Source: Lewinella cohaerens DSM 23179
Lineage (GTDB): Bacteria; Bacteroidota; Bacteroidia; Chitinophagales; Saprospiraceae
NCBI RefSeq assembly: GCF_000379805.1
Contig: NZ_KB903565.1
Coordinates: 5,883 to 38,647, forward strand
DNA length: 32,765 bases
Direction of reading: 5' to 3'
The notes under the pieces: model-generated
Told to the model about the DNA's origin: nothing
The model's input: the letters and a program-made list of their open reading frames with translations, nothing else
Databases searched by the model: none
Made by a program: the position numbers and the translations under genes
In this document: positions 8,310-16,549 of the stretch, in pieces
How the letters are laid out: every line of letters starts with the position of its first letter
How positions within the stretch are numbered: position 1 is the first letter of the stretch

Positions 8310-9017
8310 ATGGCTACTCAAAAAACCATCCTCTACGACGACAATTGCCCGCTCTGTTGCTGGTACACCGACGCTTTTGTGCAAACAGGTCTATTAACGC
8401 CCGAAGGACGTCAATCATTTACCAATACATCACTGGAAGATTTGGAGAATCGCCTTGATCTGGCACGCAGCAAAGACGAAATTCCACTTCTTGATGATCA
8501 TGGAGGGCCCACTTTGTACGGCATTGATAGCCTCTTGTTTTTGCTCGGGCAACGCTGGGCCTGGATGCCAAAAATTGCCCGTTTCGCACCAATTAACTGG
8601 TTTTTACGTAGGCTTTATAAGCTTATTTCCTACAATCGCCGGGTGATCGTCGCAAAAGAAACACCCGCCGGCGCTTTCGACTGTAGCCCTCAGTTCAATT
8701 ACTTTTATCGCTACGTTTATATCCTGCTCACGCTGTTGGTGGGCGCAAGTGGTTTGCTGGCTTATGGTCTTACAAATGGCACTTGGTATCTGCTAGGGTT
8801 GATCACCTTATTTCTTTTGTTTCTTCTTTTAAAAATCAAGGAGCATCCTAAGCGGGTCAACTACCTTGGGCTTATATTTACGCCGTTCATTCCTATGGGC
8901 GTGCTACTTTGGGTGGCTGCTTTTTTCCCTATTTTGAGCCTTGCTTTTGCAGGATTCTCAGGATTACTCGGTGGCTGGATGTGGTATCGTCGGTTGGCGT
9001 TAGTTAATACGAATTGA
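8310..9017 (+). CDS. DCC-family (DUF393) thiol-disulfide oxidoreductase with C-terminal membrane domain
   Basis: 235 residues. The N-terminus carries the family signature ILYDDNCPLCCWYT, with D10-D11 and the CxxC cysteines C13 and C16 in a thioredoxin-like fold of about 125 residues. A second family feature is the LYGIDSLLFLLG segment. From about residue 130 the protein is hydrophobic, with about four membrane segments (YVYILLTLLVGASGLLAYG, WYLLGLITLFLLFLLL, YLGLIFTPFIPMGVLLWVAA, ILSLAFAGFSGLLGGWMW). Many DCC proteins are soluble and only about 130 residues long, so this is a longer, membrane-anchored form. A thiol-disulfide exchange role at the cytoplasmic face of the membrane is plausible, but the partner is unknown. 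Confidence 0.85.
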   Translation: MATQKTILYDDNCPLCCWYTDAFVQTGLLTPEGRQSFTNTSLEDLENRLDLARSKDEIPLLDDHGGPTLYGIDSLLFLLGQRWAWMPKIARFAPINWFLRRLYKLISYNRRVIVAKETPAGAFDCSPQFNYFYRYVYILLTLLVGASGLLAYGLTNGTWYLLGLITLFLLFLLLKIKEHPKRVNYLGLIFTPFIPMGVLLWVAAFFPILSLAFAGFSGLLGGWMWYRRLALVNTN

Positions 9018-9035
9018 GTTTACAATTAACCAACT

Positions 9036-9185
9036 ATGAGAGTACAGATTTATTATGACTTGATAGAGGAAGGGGACTTTAGTGAATTCAAGGGGATCTA
9101 CAATTACGGTGACTTTGATCGATTACATTCTTATCGTGAAGGAATCCTTAATGAAAGCAAAAGAGAAGCCTTGGTGACTACCTAA
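9036..9185 (+). CDS. Possible 49-aa small protein
   Basis: An ATG-to-TAA frame begins 18 nt after the preceding stop codon: MRVQIYYDLIEEGDFSEF, then a Tyr/Asp/Glu-rich stretch ending in SKREALVTT. It is acidic and has no membrane segment or motif I recognise. Same-strand placement directly behind the DCC gene is the main support. It could also be a chance frame or the start of a degraded gene, because the DNA that follows is a non-coding repeat-like stretch. Confidence 0.3.
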   Translation: MRVQIYYDLIEEGDFSEFKGIYNYGDFDRLHSYREGILNESKREALVTT

Positions 9186-9189
9186 ACAC

Positions 9190-9300
9190 TCTCAAAACCT
9201 CAGTACCTCCGCGTCTCCGCGGCAAAAAACTCCGTGCTATTCCGTGTTTTAGCGTTTTAGTGGCTAAAATAAACCTCCGTGGCTAAAAGTAAGCCAGACT
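9190..9300. repeat. Intergenic 'CCTCCGCG/CTCCGTGG' repeat-like stretch
   Basis: This non-coding stretch before the MFS gene contains variants of one short phrase: CCTCCGCGTCTCCGCGGC, CTCCGTGCTATTCCGTG and CCTCCGTGGCTAAAA. GTGGCTAAAA occurs twice exactly, at 9260-9269 and 9279-9288, and AGCGTTTTAGTGG bridges them. Short CTCCGTG-type dispersed repeats are known in several Bacteroidota and cyanobacterial genomes, and I infer this is a member. No open frame or promoter stands out. Confidence 0.45.
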
Positions 9301-9349
9301 AAGAATGTTGGTACCTTTACTGCTGTATCCTTCACACCGTGCGCAGTCC

Positions 9350-10558
9350 ATGAATTATTTACAACTATTGAAAGCTTATCCTCGATATTTGGGGTACGGC
9401 TTCTTGCACTATTTTTTCAGCTTTGTCGGACAGACGTTCTTCATTAGCCTCTTCGTAGCAGGTATTAGCGAAGACCGGGGTTGGGCCACTGAAACCTTCT
9501 CAGGGATCTACTCTGGCGTGACCCTTTGCGCTGCTTTTTTACTACCAATGATTGGGCGACAAATCGACCGGCTTCGTGTGCGGTATGTTTCTACGGCTAC
9601 GGCACTCATCATGCTAGGGGGATGTTTAATCTTGGCATTCACCTTCCATTGGGTGTGGCTGGCGATTGGGATATTGGCCGTACGCCTGGGAGGGCAAGGC
9701 GTTTTAACGCTGACGGCTTCTACCACTATTGGTCGGTTTTTTACAGTGGCACGAGGTAAATCTCTTTCTCTTTCTATCTTGGGAATCAGTGCAGCTGAAA
9801 TTATCATGCCGCCACTCGCAACAGCCTTTATCTTGGCCAATGGCTACCGCCAGATGTGGTTAGTGGCTGCGGCTATGCTGGCTTTTATTTTCATTCCACT
9901 AGTTTGGTTATTAATCCAACGTCACGATCTTTTTCAACGTGCAGAGACGGTTGCAGCGGCTGCCGAAGAAACGAATCAGGTATCCTGGACACGGGCTCAA
10001 GTACTGCGTGATCGGCGTTTTCAGTTAATTGTGCCAACCATTCTTTTTATTCCTTTCGTATTTACTGGAATTGTTTTCAACCAAAGTGATGTGGCCTTAT
10101 TACGTGGATATACCCCGGCTAATATGGCTTTGGGTTTAAGCATTTATGGTTTCACGCGAGCAATCATGTTGTTTACCGTAGGTAGCTTGATTGACCGCTA
10201 CAGTGCCGGACGACTTTTGCTCTACATTTTGCTACCAGCATTGGCAGGTTTGACAATCTTCATATTGGTTGATGCCAGTTGGGCAGTACCTGCATTATTC
10301 TGCCTGACGGCCATCAGCGGCGGAGGGATTACCGTGACGGCTCCAGCGTTATGGGCAGAACGTTATGGACCTCGTTTTTTGGGGAGTATCAAAAGTACGG
10401 TGACGCTACTTGTTGTCCTTTCTTCGGCAGCGGCACCTATCGCTTTCACTTGGGGCTTGAGCTGGGGGATCACGCCCTGTTTGCTGGTGATAATTGGCTA
10501 TGGCCTGCTATGTGTAATGCTGGCAGGGGTTGAATTGAGAACAAAATCGCTGGAATAG
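9350..10558 (+). CDS. MFS-family transporter
   Basis: 402 residues from the ATG at 9350 (MNYLQLLKAYPRYLGYGF). An in-frame ATG at 9305 would prepend 15 residues that do not resemble the family N-terminus. About 12 hydrophobic segments are arranged as two halves split by a charged cytoplasmic loop near residues 190-220 (RHDLFQRAETVAAAAEETNQ). The first half has a RQIDRLRVRYV loop in the place of MFS motif A (G-x3-D-R-x-G-R-R-like), and the second half has SLIDRYSAGRLLLY. The N-terminal GISEDRGWATETFSG segment resembles monocarboxylate/oxalate-type MFS carriers. The substrate cannot be predicted. It ends just before a strong terminator shared with the convergent ettA gene. Confidence 0.88.
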   Translation: MNYLQLLKAYPRYLGYGFLHYFFSFVGQTFFISLFVAGISEDRGWATETFSGIYSGVTLCAAFLLPMIGRQIDRLRVRYVSTATALIMLGGCLILAFTFHWVWLAIGILAVRLGGQGVLTLTASTTIGRFFTVARGKSLSLSILGISAAEIIMPPLATAFILANGYRQMWLVAAAMLAFIFIPLVWLLIQRHDLFQRAETVAAAAEETNQVSWTRAQVLRDRRFQLIVPTILFIPFVFTGIVFNQSDVALLRGYTPANMALGLSIYGFTRAIMLFTVGSLIDRYSAGRLLLYILLPALAGLTIFILVDASWAVPALFCLTAISGGGITVTAPALWAERYGPRFLGSIKSTVTLLVVLSSAAAPIAFTWGLSWGITPCLLVIIGYGLLCVMLAGVELRTKSLE

Positions 10559-10568
10559 CCCTCCATAA

Positions 10569-10611
10569 ATTCAAAAAGGTTTTTGCTTAAAAAGCAAAAA
10601 CCTTTTTGAAT
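10569..10611. terminator. Strong bidirectional intrinsic terminator
   Basis: A perfect 20-bp inverted repeat (10569-10588 and 10592-10611) with a 3-nt loop. A-rich on one arm and T-rich on the other, so either transcript ends in a hairpin with an embedded U-run. It sits between the stop codons of the MFS gene (plus) and ettA (minus), only 10 and 3 nt away. Confidence 0.92.
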
Positions 10612-10614
10612 AAG

Positions 10615-12294
10615 TTACCGATTGATGACGTTCTTGAAGCGCGGTCGCTTCGGCGTCACATCGCCTAGTTTTTCTTTCTTCATTTCCTCGTATTGCGAGT
10701 AGTTTCCTTCAAAAAATACCACCTCCGCTTCATCTTCAAAAGAAAGAATGTGGGTCGCAAGGCGGTCAATAAACCACCGATCGTGAGAAATAACCAGCAC
10801 ACATCCTGCAAAGCTGTCGAGTGCATCCTCTAATGCCCGCAAGGTGTTGATATCAATATCGTTGGTCGGCTCATCGAGGAGGAGTACATTGCCGCCTTCC
10901 CGCAACGTCATCGCCAGATGAAGACGGTTACGTTCTCCACCGGAGAGCACACCCACTTTTTTCTGTTGGTCGCTGCCGCCAAAATTGAAACGACTGAGGT
11001 AAGCCCGAGCATTGACGCTGGTTGTACCGATTTCAATCATATCATTTCCCCCGGAGATAACATCGTAAACGGTTTGGTTTCCGTTTTGGAGTTCTTCGTG
11101 GCTTTGATCTACATACGATACTTGTACCGTATCACCTTTGACAATATTTCCTGTATCAGGGGTCTCTTGTTCCATCATCATCCGGAAGAGCGTACTCTTA
11201 CCTACCCCGTTAGGGCCAATGATACCAACAATAGCGTTTTTAGGAATGCTAAAGCTGAGGTTCTCAAAAAGTACTCGATCGCCAAAACTCTTACTAACAT
11301 CCTCTACGTTGATGACTACATCACCCAAGCGTTGACCTGGTGGGATGTATATCTCCAGTTTAGACTCCCGTTCTCTGGCTTCTTCTCCCGCCAGTTTATC
11401 GTAGGCATTCAAACGAGCTTTACCTTTGGATTGCTTGGCTTTAGGTGCCATGCGTATCCATTCCAATTCTCGCTCCAGGGTCTTGCGGCGCTTGCTGGCA
11501 GTCTTCTCTTCCTGCTCCATCCGCTGGGCCTTTTGCTCCAACCACGAAGAGTAGTTCCCTTCCCAGGGAATACCTTCGCCACGGTCAAGTTCCAAAATCC
11601 AGCCCGCTACGTTATCCAGGAAGTAACGGTCGTGCGTCACGGCAATTACGGTCCCTGGGAAGCTCTGCAAGTACTGCTCCAACCAATGCACCGATTCGGC
11701 GTCCAAGTGGTTGGTAGGTTCGTCAAGGAGAAGAATATCGGGGTTGCTCAATAGCAGTCGCGCGAGGGCTACCCGGCGGCGTTCTCCTCCGGAGAGTACC
11801 TTTACAGAGGCATCATCCGGTGGACAGCGTAGGCTCTCCAACGCAGTATTCAAGCGATTATCCAGCTCCCATGCATTGAGGTGATCCAACTTTTCTGTCA
11901 ACTCCCCCTGCTTTTCGATGAGTTTGTTCATCTCATCGTCGCTCATGGGTTCCGCAAACTTGTTGTTGATGTCCTCGTAGGCTTTTAGTAAGTCTACAAT
12001 ATCCTGAACACCCTCTTCGACGACCTCGCGGACGGTCTTGTTTTCGTCCAGTTCGGGCTCTTGCTGTAGCATCCCAATCTTGTAGGTGCCATCAAAGACG
12101 ATGTTACCCTGGTAATTGGCATCCAACCCCGCAATAATCTTGAGCAAAGTGGATTTACCCGAGCCGTTGAGGCCCAAAACACCAATTTTAGCCCCGTAGA
12201 AAAAACTCAGCCAAATATTGTTGAGTACTTTCTTTCCGGAACCGAAGGACTTGGAAACGCCCTCCATTGAAAAAATAATCTTGTGGTCTGCCAT
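10615..12294 (-). CDS. ettA: Energy-dependent translational throttle protein EttA (ABC-F ATPase)
   Basis: 559 residues from the ATG at 12294 (MADHKIIFSMEGVSKSFG), close to the roughly 555 residues of E. coli EttA. An upstream in-frame ATG at 12360 lies inside the intergenic hairpin and is rejected. Two ABC domains are complete. The first has Walker A GLNGSGKST at 41-49, signature LSGGERRRVALARL and Walker B LLLDEPTNHLD. The second has Walker A GPNGVGKST, signature LSGGERNRLHLAM and Walker B LLLDEPTNDID. The ABC-F linker between them contains the basic WIRMAPKAKQSKGKARL stretch and the arm insertion is present in domain 1. EttA binds the ribosomal E site and gates the first elongation steps according to ADP/ATP ratio. 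The gene follows the 2-oxoglutarate dehydrogenase E1 gene but is separated from it by a large hairpin. Confidence 0.93.
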   Translation of the reverse strand: MADHKIIFSMEGVSKSFGSGKKVLNNIWLSFFYGAKIGVLGLNGSGKSTLLKIIAGLDANYQGNIVFDGTYKIGMLQQEPELDENKTVREVVEEGVQDIVDLLKAYEDINNKFAEPMSDDEMNKLIEKQGELTEKLDHLNAWELDNRLNTALESLRCPPDDASVKVLSGGERRRVALARLLLSNPDILLLDEPTNHLDAESVHWLEQYLQSFPGTVIAVTHDRYFLDNVAGWILELDRGEGIPWEGNYSSWLEQKAQRMEQEEKTASKRRKTLERELEWIRMAPKAKQSKGKARLNAYDKLAGEEARERESKLEIYIPPGQRLGDVVINVEDVSKSFGDRVLFENLSFSIPKNAIVGIIGPNGVGKSTLFRMMMEQETPDTGNIVKGDTVQVSYVDQSHEELQNGNQTVYDVISGGNDMIEIGTTSVNARAYLSRFNFGGSDQQKKVGVLSGGERNRLHLAMTLREGGNVLLLDEPTNDIDINTLRALEDALDSFAGCVLVISHDRWFIDRLATHILSFEDEAEVVFFEGNYSQYEEMKKEKLGDVTPKRPRFKNVINR

Positions 12295-12316
12295 AAAAAT
12301 TAGCTGGATGGATTTT

Positions 12317-12331
12317 GTATTGCGCAGAAAA
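12317..12331 (-). promoter_or_regulatory. Leader motif TTTTCTGCGCAATAC upstream of ettA
   Basis: Minus-strand TTTTCTGCGCAATAC ends 22 nt before the ettA ATG. The same 15 nt occurs exactly ahead of the thioesterase gene (26302-26316), and a 13-of-15 version occurs ahead of the gene at 20114. It may be part of a promoter or a 5' leader. Role unknown. Confidence 0.4.
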
Positions 12332-12335
12332 TAAA

Positions 12336-12418
12336 ATGAGATTTTTTTCGGGTTTCCCAAATAGTAAACACACTTGAAGTGAATCGTTTAGTTTACTATT
12401 TAGGAAACAAAATCTCAT
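12336..12418 (-). terminator. Large hairpin between the E1 gene and ettA
   Basis: ATGAGATTTT (12336-12345) pairs with AAAATCTCAT (12409-12418), and an 18-nt inner arm (12352-12369) pairs with 12391-12408 with one mismatch, leaving a 6-nt bulge on one side and a 21-nt loop. The loop itself holds CACTTGAAGTG. On the minus strand it follows the E1 stop codon by 1 nt and is followed by CATTTTATTTTC, so it probably ends or attenuates the E1 transcript before ettA. Confidence 0.75.
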
Positions 12419-12419
12419 G

Positions 12420-15218
12420 TTATTTTCGTGCTGTTTCTTTTTTTTCGCCGAAAGCGCGTTCGACAATACTTTGTTGTTCTTGATCGTGTATTTTTTTGTA
12501 ACCGGTAGCGGGTGATGCACTCGTCTTACGCGCTACAAAATTGAGGTTGTTTGGTAATTCAACGCCCTCGTTGTATCTCATTGAATTCACATACTGCCAA
12601 GCACCCATGTTAGCAGGTTCTTCCTGAACCCAAAGGGTATGTTCAGCTTTGCCGTATTTTTTAAATAATACGTTCAGTTGATCGGAAGGGAATGGGTAAA
12701 GTTGTTCAAGCCTTACCACTGCTACATCATCGCGTTGGTGCTCTTCCTTGTAGCTGCTAAGGTCAAAGTAGATTTTTCCTGAGCAAAGAAGAAGGCGTTT
12801 TACCTTGTTTGCTTCCTTTGTAGTATTGATTGTCGGATCATCCAGTGTCTCTTGGAAACGGGTGCCTTCATAAAAATCTTCTGCACCGCTCACCGCCTGA
12901 GGGTGACGCAATCCGCTCTTAGGCGACATGACAATCAATGGCTTGCGGAAAGGCCGTGCCATCTGTCTGCGTAGTAAGTGGAAAAAGTTGGCAGGTAAGG
13001 TGACGTTGGCCACCGTCATATTGAACTCTGCACACAATAAGAGGAAGCGTTCCAAACGGGCACTTGAGTGTTCTGGCCCCTGTCCCTCGTAGCCGTGTGG
13101 CAAAAGCGCTACAACGCCACTCATCCGTTGCCATTTCGACTCGGAAGAGGAGATGAACTGGTCAAACATCGTTTGTGCGCCATTGGCAAAGTCACCAAAT
13201 TGAGCTTCCCATAGTACCAAGTCGTCAGGGGTAGCCAACGAGTAACCGTACTCGAAGCCAAGCACCGCAAATTCTGATAATAAAGAATTGTAGATGCGGA
13301 AAACCCCTTGCTTTTCTCCCAGTGTACTTAAACGATTATAGTCGTTGTAGTTCTTTTCGTCGCGGAGCACAGCGTGACGGTGACTGAAAGTACCACGTTT
13401 GACATCCTGCCCACTTAGGCGGATGTTGCGGCCTTCAAGCAATAAGCTACCGTAGGCCATCAATTCAGCCATTCCCCAGTCGATCTGATTGGTTGAACGA
13501 GCTTTCTTGATGTTTTTAAACAAACGCTGAACCTTACGTAATGGCGTAAAGTCTTTGGGGATGTCAGTAAGTTTGTCCAGCAAATGCTGGATCGTATCTT
13601 TATTAACGCCCGTTTCAGGAGACTGGATAAAGTCTTTTGGGTCGGCTGTTTTACGCAGCTTTCGCCAAGCTTCTTCGGGTTCTTGATAGATGTATGGAAG
13701 TGGTTTTTCACGTACTTCATCAAGGCGATCCTGAAGAAGGCTCCAGAAAGATTGTTCCAGCTCGTCGGCCAATTGGGCATCAACATCACCACGGTCGATT
13801 AATTGTTGAGAGTATACCTCCCGCGGGTTTTTGTGATCCTTGATAAAAGAATACATTTCCGGTTGGGTAAACTCGGGGTCATCTCCTTCATTGTGCCCAT
13901 GACGACGGTAACATACCATGTCAATGAAAACATCAGAGTTGAACTCCTGACGGTACTGTACGGCCATCTCTGCAACAAACAAAACAGCCTCTGGATCATC
14001 ACCATTGACATGGAAGACCGGGGCTCCAACAACGGCTGCTGCTCCGGTAGAATAAACAGAAGAACGAGCATCCTCGAAATCAGTGGTGAAACCCACCTGG
14101 TTGTTGATCACAAGGTGGATACTTCCTCCTGTGCGGTAACCTTCGAGCTGGCTCATTTGAATGGTCTCAAACACTACTCCTTGTCCTGCCACAGCTGCAT
14201 CACCATGAATAAGAATAGGCAAAATTGCGTCGTATTCGCTATTGTAAAGAATATCAGCCTTGGCACGAGCGAAGCCTTCTACCACGGGGTTTACCGCTTC
14301 CAGGTGGCTTGGATTGGGCGCTAGTTTTAAATGAACATTCTCACCAGTGGGGGTCTCTACCTGGCTACTAAAGCCAAGGTGGTACTTAACGTCACCATCA
14401 CCAAAGCTTAGGTCAGGCACTGCTGTACCCTCGAATTCATTGAAAATTTGGGAATAGGTTTTCCCCATAATGTTAGCCAGTACATTGAGGCGTCCACGGT
14501 GAGCCATACCGATAACGATTTCCTTGGCATTGCCTTGGGCTGCTTCGTTGATAATAGCATCCAATGCTACAATCGCACTTTCTCCTCCTTCAAGGGAAAA
14601 GCGCTTTTGTCCGACGTATTTGGTATGCAAAAACTTCTCGAACATCACTGCACCATTGAGTTTCTCCAGGATGCGGCGCTTCTTGTCAACATTTAGTCCA
14701 AAAGACTTTCCTGGATGACTTTGTTCCACCCGGGTACGTATCCAGCGCCGCTTGATCCGGTCTGCAATACTATGGTATTCAAAACCAATATTACCGGCGT
14801 ATACTTCCCGAAGGCGATCGATAATTTGACGTAAAGTCGCATTTTCGAGCCCTATCTCTTTACCCGCGAAAAAAACATTATCTAAATCACTGTCACTAAG
14901 CCCAAAATCTTCAAGATTAACATTGGGATGGCGATCGCGACGATCACGAATGGGGTTGGTCGTGGAAAGTAGGTGACCCCGGTCGCGGTAGGCTTTAATA
15001 AGAGAGAGTAGGCGCAGTTCCTTGTTGAGTTGCGCATCGCTAGTGCTGCCGCCGGAGGTCTGAACAGCACCATTACTGTTGCTTTCCTTGGCAAATTCAA
15101 ATCCTTTGAAAAAAGCTGCCCAGCTGTTTTCTACAGCTAGCGGGTCAGTCTGGTACTGCTCGTACAAATTTTCAATGTAACTTGGATGAGCATTGGCAAT
15201 AAATGAAAAATCGGTCAT
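12420..15218 (-). CDS. sucA: 2-oxoglutarate dehydrogenase E1 component
   Basis: 932 residues, the usual length for the family. It is the thiamine-diphosphate-dependent E1 subunit that decarboxylates 2-oxoglutarate in the TCA cycle. The N-terminal dock (FIANAHPSYIENLYEQYQ) is followed by the catalytic region. Visible motifs include EMA-type AHRGRLNVLANIMGK, then GDAAVAGQGVVFET and EGYRTGGSIHLVINNQVGFT with the ThDP-binding GD...NN pattern, VCYRRHGHNEGDDPEFTQP, the transketolase-like central domain (RHAVLRDEKNYNDY, EFAVLGFEYGYSLA) and LPHGYEGQGPEHSSARLERF. The C-terminal domain ends in RKTSASPATGYKKIH. In many Bacteroidota sucB (E2) follows directly, but here the next gene is ettA. A hairpin 1 nt after the stop suggests monocistronic expression. 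Confidence 0.96.
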   Translation of the reverse strand: MTDFSFIANAHPSYIENLYEQYQTDPLAVENSWAAFFKGFEFAKESNSNGAVQTSGGSTSDAQLNKELRLLSLIKAYRDRGHLLSTTNPIRDRRDRHPNVNLEDFGLSDSDLDNVFFAGKEIGLENATLRQIIDRLREVYAGNIGFEYHSIADRIKRRWIRTRVEQSHPGKSFGLNVDKKRRILEKLNGAVMFEKFLHTKYVGQKRFSLEGGESAIVALDAIINEAAQGNAKEIVIGMAHRGRLNVLANIMGKTYSQIFNEFEGTAVPDLSFGDGDVKYHLGFSSQVETPTGENVHLKLAPNPSHLEAVNPVVEGFARAKADILYNSEYDAILPILIHGDAAVAGQGVVFETIQMSQLEGYRTGGSIHLVINNQVGFTTDFEDARSSVYSTGAAAVVGAPVFHVNGDDPEAVLFVAEMAVQYRQEFNSDVFIDMVCYRRHGHNEGDDPEFTQPEMYSFIKDHKNPREVYSQQLIDRGDVDAQLADELEQSFWSLLQDRLDEVREKPLPYIYQEPEEAWRKLRKTADPKDFIQSPETGVNKDTIQHLLDKLTDIPKDFTPLRKVQRLFKNIKKARSTNQIDWGMAELMAYGSLLLEGRNIRLSGQDVKRGTFSHRHAVLRDEKNYNDYNRLSTLGEKQGVFRIYNSLLSEFAVLGFEYGYSLATPDDLVLWEAQFGDFANGAQTMFDQFISSSESKWQRMSGVVALLPHGYEGQGPEHSSARLERFLLLCAEFNMTVANVTLPANFFHLLRRQMARPFRKPLIVMSPKSGLRHPQAVSGAEDFYEGTRFQETLDDPTINTTKEANKVKRLLLCSGKIYFDLSSYKEEHQRDDVAVVRLEQLYPFPSDQLNVLFKKYGKAEHTLWVQEEPANMGAWQYVNSMRYNEGVELPNNLNFVARKTSASPATGYKKIHDQEQQSIVERAFGEKKETARK

Positions 15219-15286
15219 GCTATTTCTTTTGTCCCCGTTGTTTTTTTTGGGGATTGACAGTCCTTGAGAACGACTGGCAAAACGCT

Positions 15287-15340
15287 AAGAGCTTATTCGG
15301 GAATTTTGCGAACTGATTTTTAACGATTTGTGGTTCTGGT
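15287..15340 (-). repeat. 54-nt dispersed repeat, copy B
   Basis: Ungapped match to 8173-8226 at 40 of 54 positions. It sits 69 nt upstream of the sucA start. It is followed at 15358-15373 by the hairpin ACTTAGC-GG-GCTAAGT, a position equivalent to the hairpin beside copy A. The adjoining minus-strand TAGCGTTTTG occupies the place of the -7 box beside copy A. Confidence 0.6.
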
Positions 15341-15490
15341 GAAGGGATTAAAATCAAACTTAGCGGGCTAAGTGAGATTTTTATACCAAAGCCAGGTTCA
15401 TAAATCCTTGAAAATATGGAAGCATAAATAAGTTTCAATCAAATGTTTTGGTCAACTATTTTAACTGAATAAAATTTTCGAATAAGCTCT
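15288..15490. repeat. 203-bp segment bounded by 20-nt inverted repeats
   Basis: The left arm at 15288-15307 begins AGAGCTTATTCG and the right arm at 15471-15490 ends CGAATAAGCTCT. The two 20-nt arms match at 18 of 20 positions, with 12 perfect terminal bases. The left arm lies inside repeat copy B. No open frame is present inside and no target-site duplication is obvious. Confidence 0.5.
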
Positions 15491-15681
15491 ATGTTTTCCG
15501 CCGTAAGTAAAATTCATGCAAAATGAGGATTTTTTGAGCAACAAGGAAAAAATGAGCACTCTAAATACGTTTTTGATGGTATAGAACTGAAAATAGGAAA
15601 CAGAATGATCCGTAATCTGTTTAATTTAAGCCAGACTTTGCCAAGGCATTCTCTAGGATATTCTTTTATTACGAAGTAAAA
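15491..15681. other. Intergenic DNA with no feature seen
   Basis: This is the remainder of the 463-nt divergent gap between sucA and the alpha/beta hydrolase gene. It is A/T-rich. I found no TAnnTTTG box with a spaced -33 element, no hairpin with a U-run and no plausible small coding frame. Confidence 0.5.
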
Positions 15682-16542
15682 ATGCCGAACAAAAAAAAGC
15701 CCTCCGCAACTGATGCCGACCCCTTACATTTGCGTGCTATCCGCTTAGCACTTAATGGCTCGTATCGATTTTCAAAACGCCTGGCAGGGCAATGGTGCTA
15801 CCGAGTATTGGCCAAACCACCACGGAAAATATTATTACCTGCTGAAAAAGACTTTCTGGCGGATGCCCACCAACAAATTATACCGGTGGGGATTATGCAA
15901 ATCCAAACTTACCACTGGTCAGGTAGTGGCCCCAAAATATTACTGGCTCACGGATGGAATAGCAATAGTGGCCGCTGGCAAGCCTTGGCAAGCCAGTTGA
16001 TAATGGCAGGCTACGATGTGTATGCCCTGGATGCTCCTGCTCATGGTGCAAGTGTAGGAGGGAGCTTTGCCGTGATCTATTATGGCAATGTATTAGCAGA
16101 ATTAGCGGATACCTTGAGGCCGGAAGTGATCATAGGCCATTCGGCAGGAGGAATGGCAGCAGCTTATTATCTAAAACACTACCCGGAAGTCCACCATCCA
16201 GAGAAACTTATTTTACTATCTACCCCCGCTGAGTTAAATCATTTTATGGAGAGTTTTAGGAAAGGGATTGGGCTGAAAAAAGCGGTGATCGATGCGATGG
16301 AAATGGGCTTTACGCAACGCTTTGGCATGTCATTCGACTATTTTTCCATTGCCAAATTTGTGCGAAATTTTCGAATACCTGGCCTCATTATCCATGACGA
16401 AAAGGATGATGTTGCTCCGGTGCATGGCGCGTATCAAATGGCCGAAAATTGGCAGAATAGCGAGTTGGTGATCACAAGCGGCTTGGGGCATAGTGTTCAG
16501 CACGAGCAAGTGAGGAAACGAATTCTAGACTGGCTAGCTTAA
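15682..16542 (+). CDS. Alpha/beta hydrolase
   Basis: 286 residues with the canonical fold markers. LLAHGWNSNSGRW forms the oxyanion-hole HG region near residue 91, YDVYALDAPAHGAS the next strand, and IIGHSAGGMAAAY the nucleophile elbow (GHSAGG) near 153. The acid residue is probably in IIHDEKDDVAPVHGA, and the catalytic histidine is in SGLGHSVQH at about 270. The N-terminal 60 residues are basic (KKKPSATDADPLHL, FSKRLAGQWCYRV) and precede the hydrolase core. No signal peptide, so cytoplasmic. Substrate not predictable. It converges on recO with a 7-nt gap. Confidence 0.87.
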   Translation: MPNKKKPSATDADPLHLRAIRLALNGSYRFSKRLAGQWCYRVLAKPPRKILLPAEKDFLADAHQQIIPVGIMQIQTYHWSGSGPKILLAHGWNSNSGRWQALASQLIMAGYDVYALDAPAHGASVGGSFAVIYYGNVLAELADTLRPEVIIGHSAGGMAAAYYLKHYPEVHHPEKLILLSTPAELNHFMESFRKGIGLKKAVIDAMEMGFTQRFGMSFDYFSIAKFVRNFRIPGLIIHDEKDDVAPVHGAYQMAENWQNSELVITSGLGHSVQHEQVRKRILDWLA

Positions 16543-16549
16543 ACGCAGA

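Noticed and set aside
10918-11754. 278-codon plus-strand frame opposite ettA
   Set aside because: It is antisense to well-supported ABC-F sequence and its translation shows no family pattern; long antisense frames are common opposite such genes.
13803-14324. 173-codon plus-strand frame inside sucA
   Set aside because: It is antisense to conserved thiamine-diphosphate-binding sequence, with no recognisable protein pattern.
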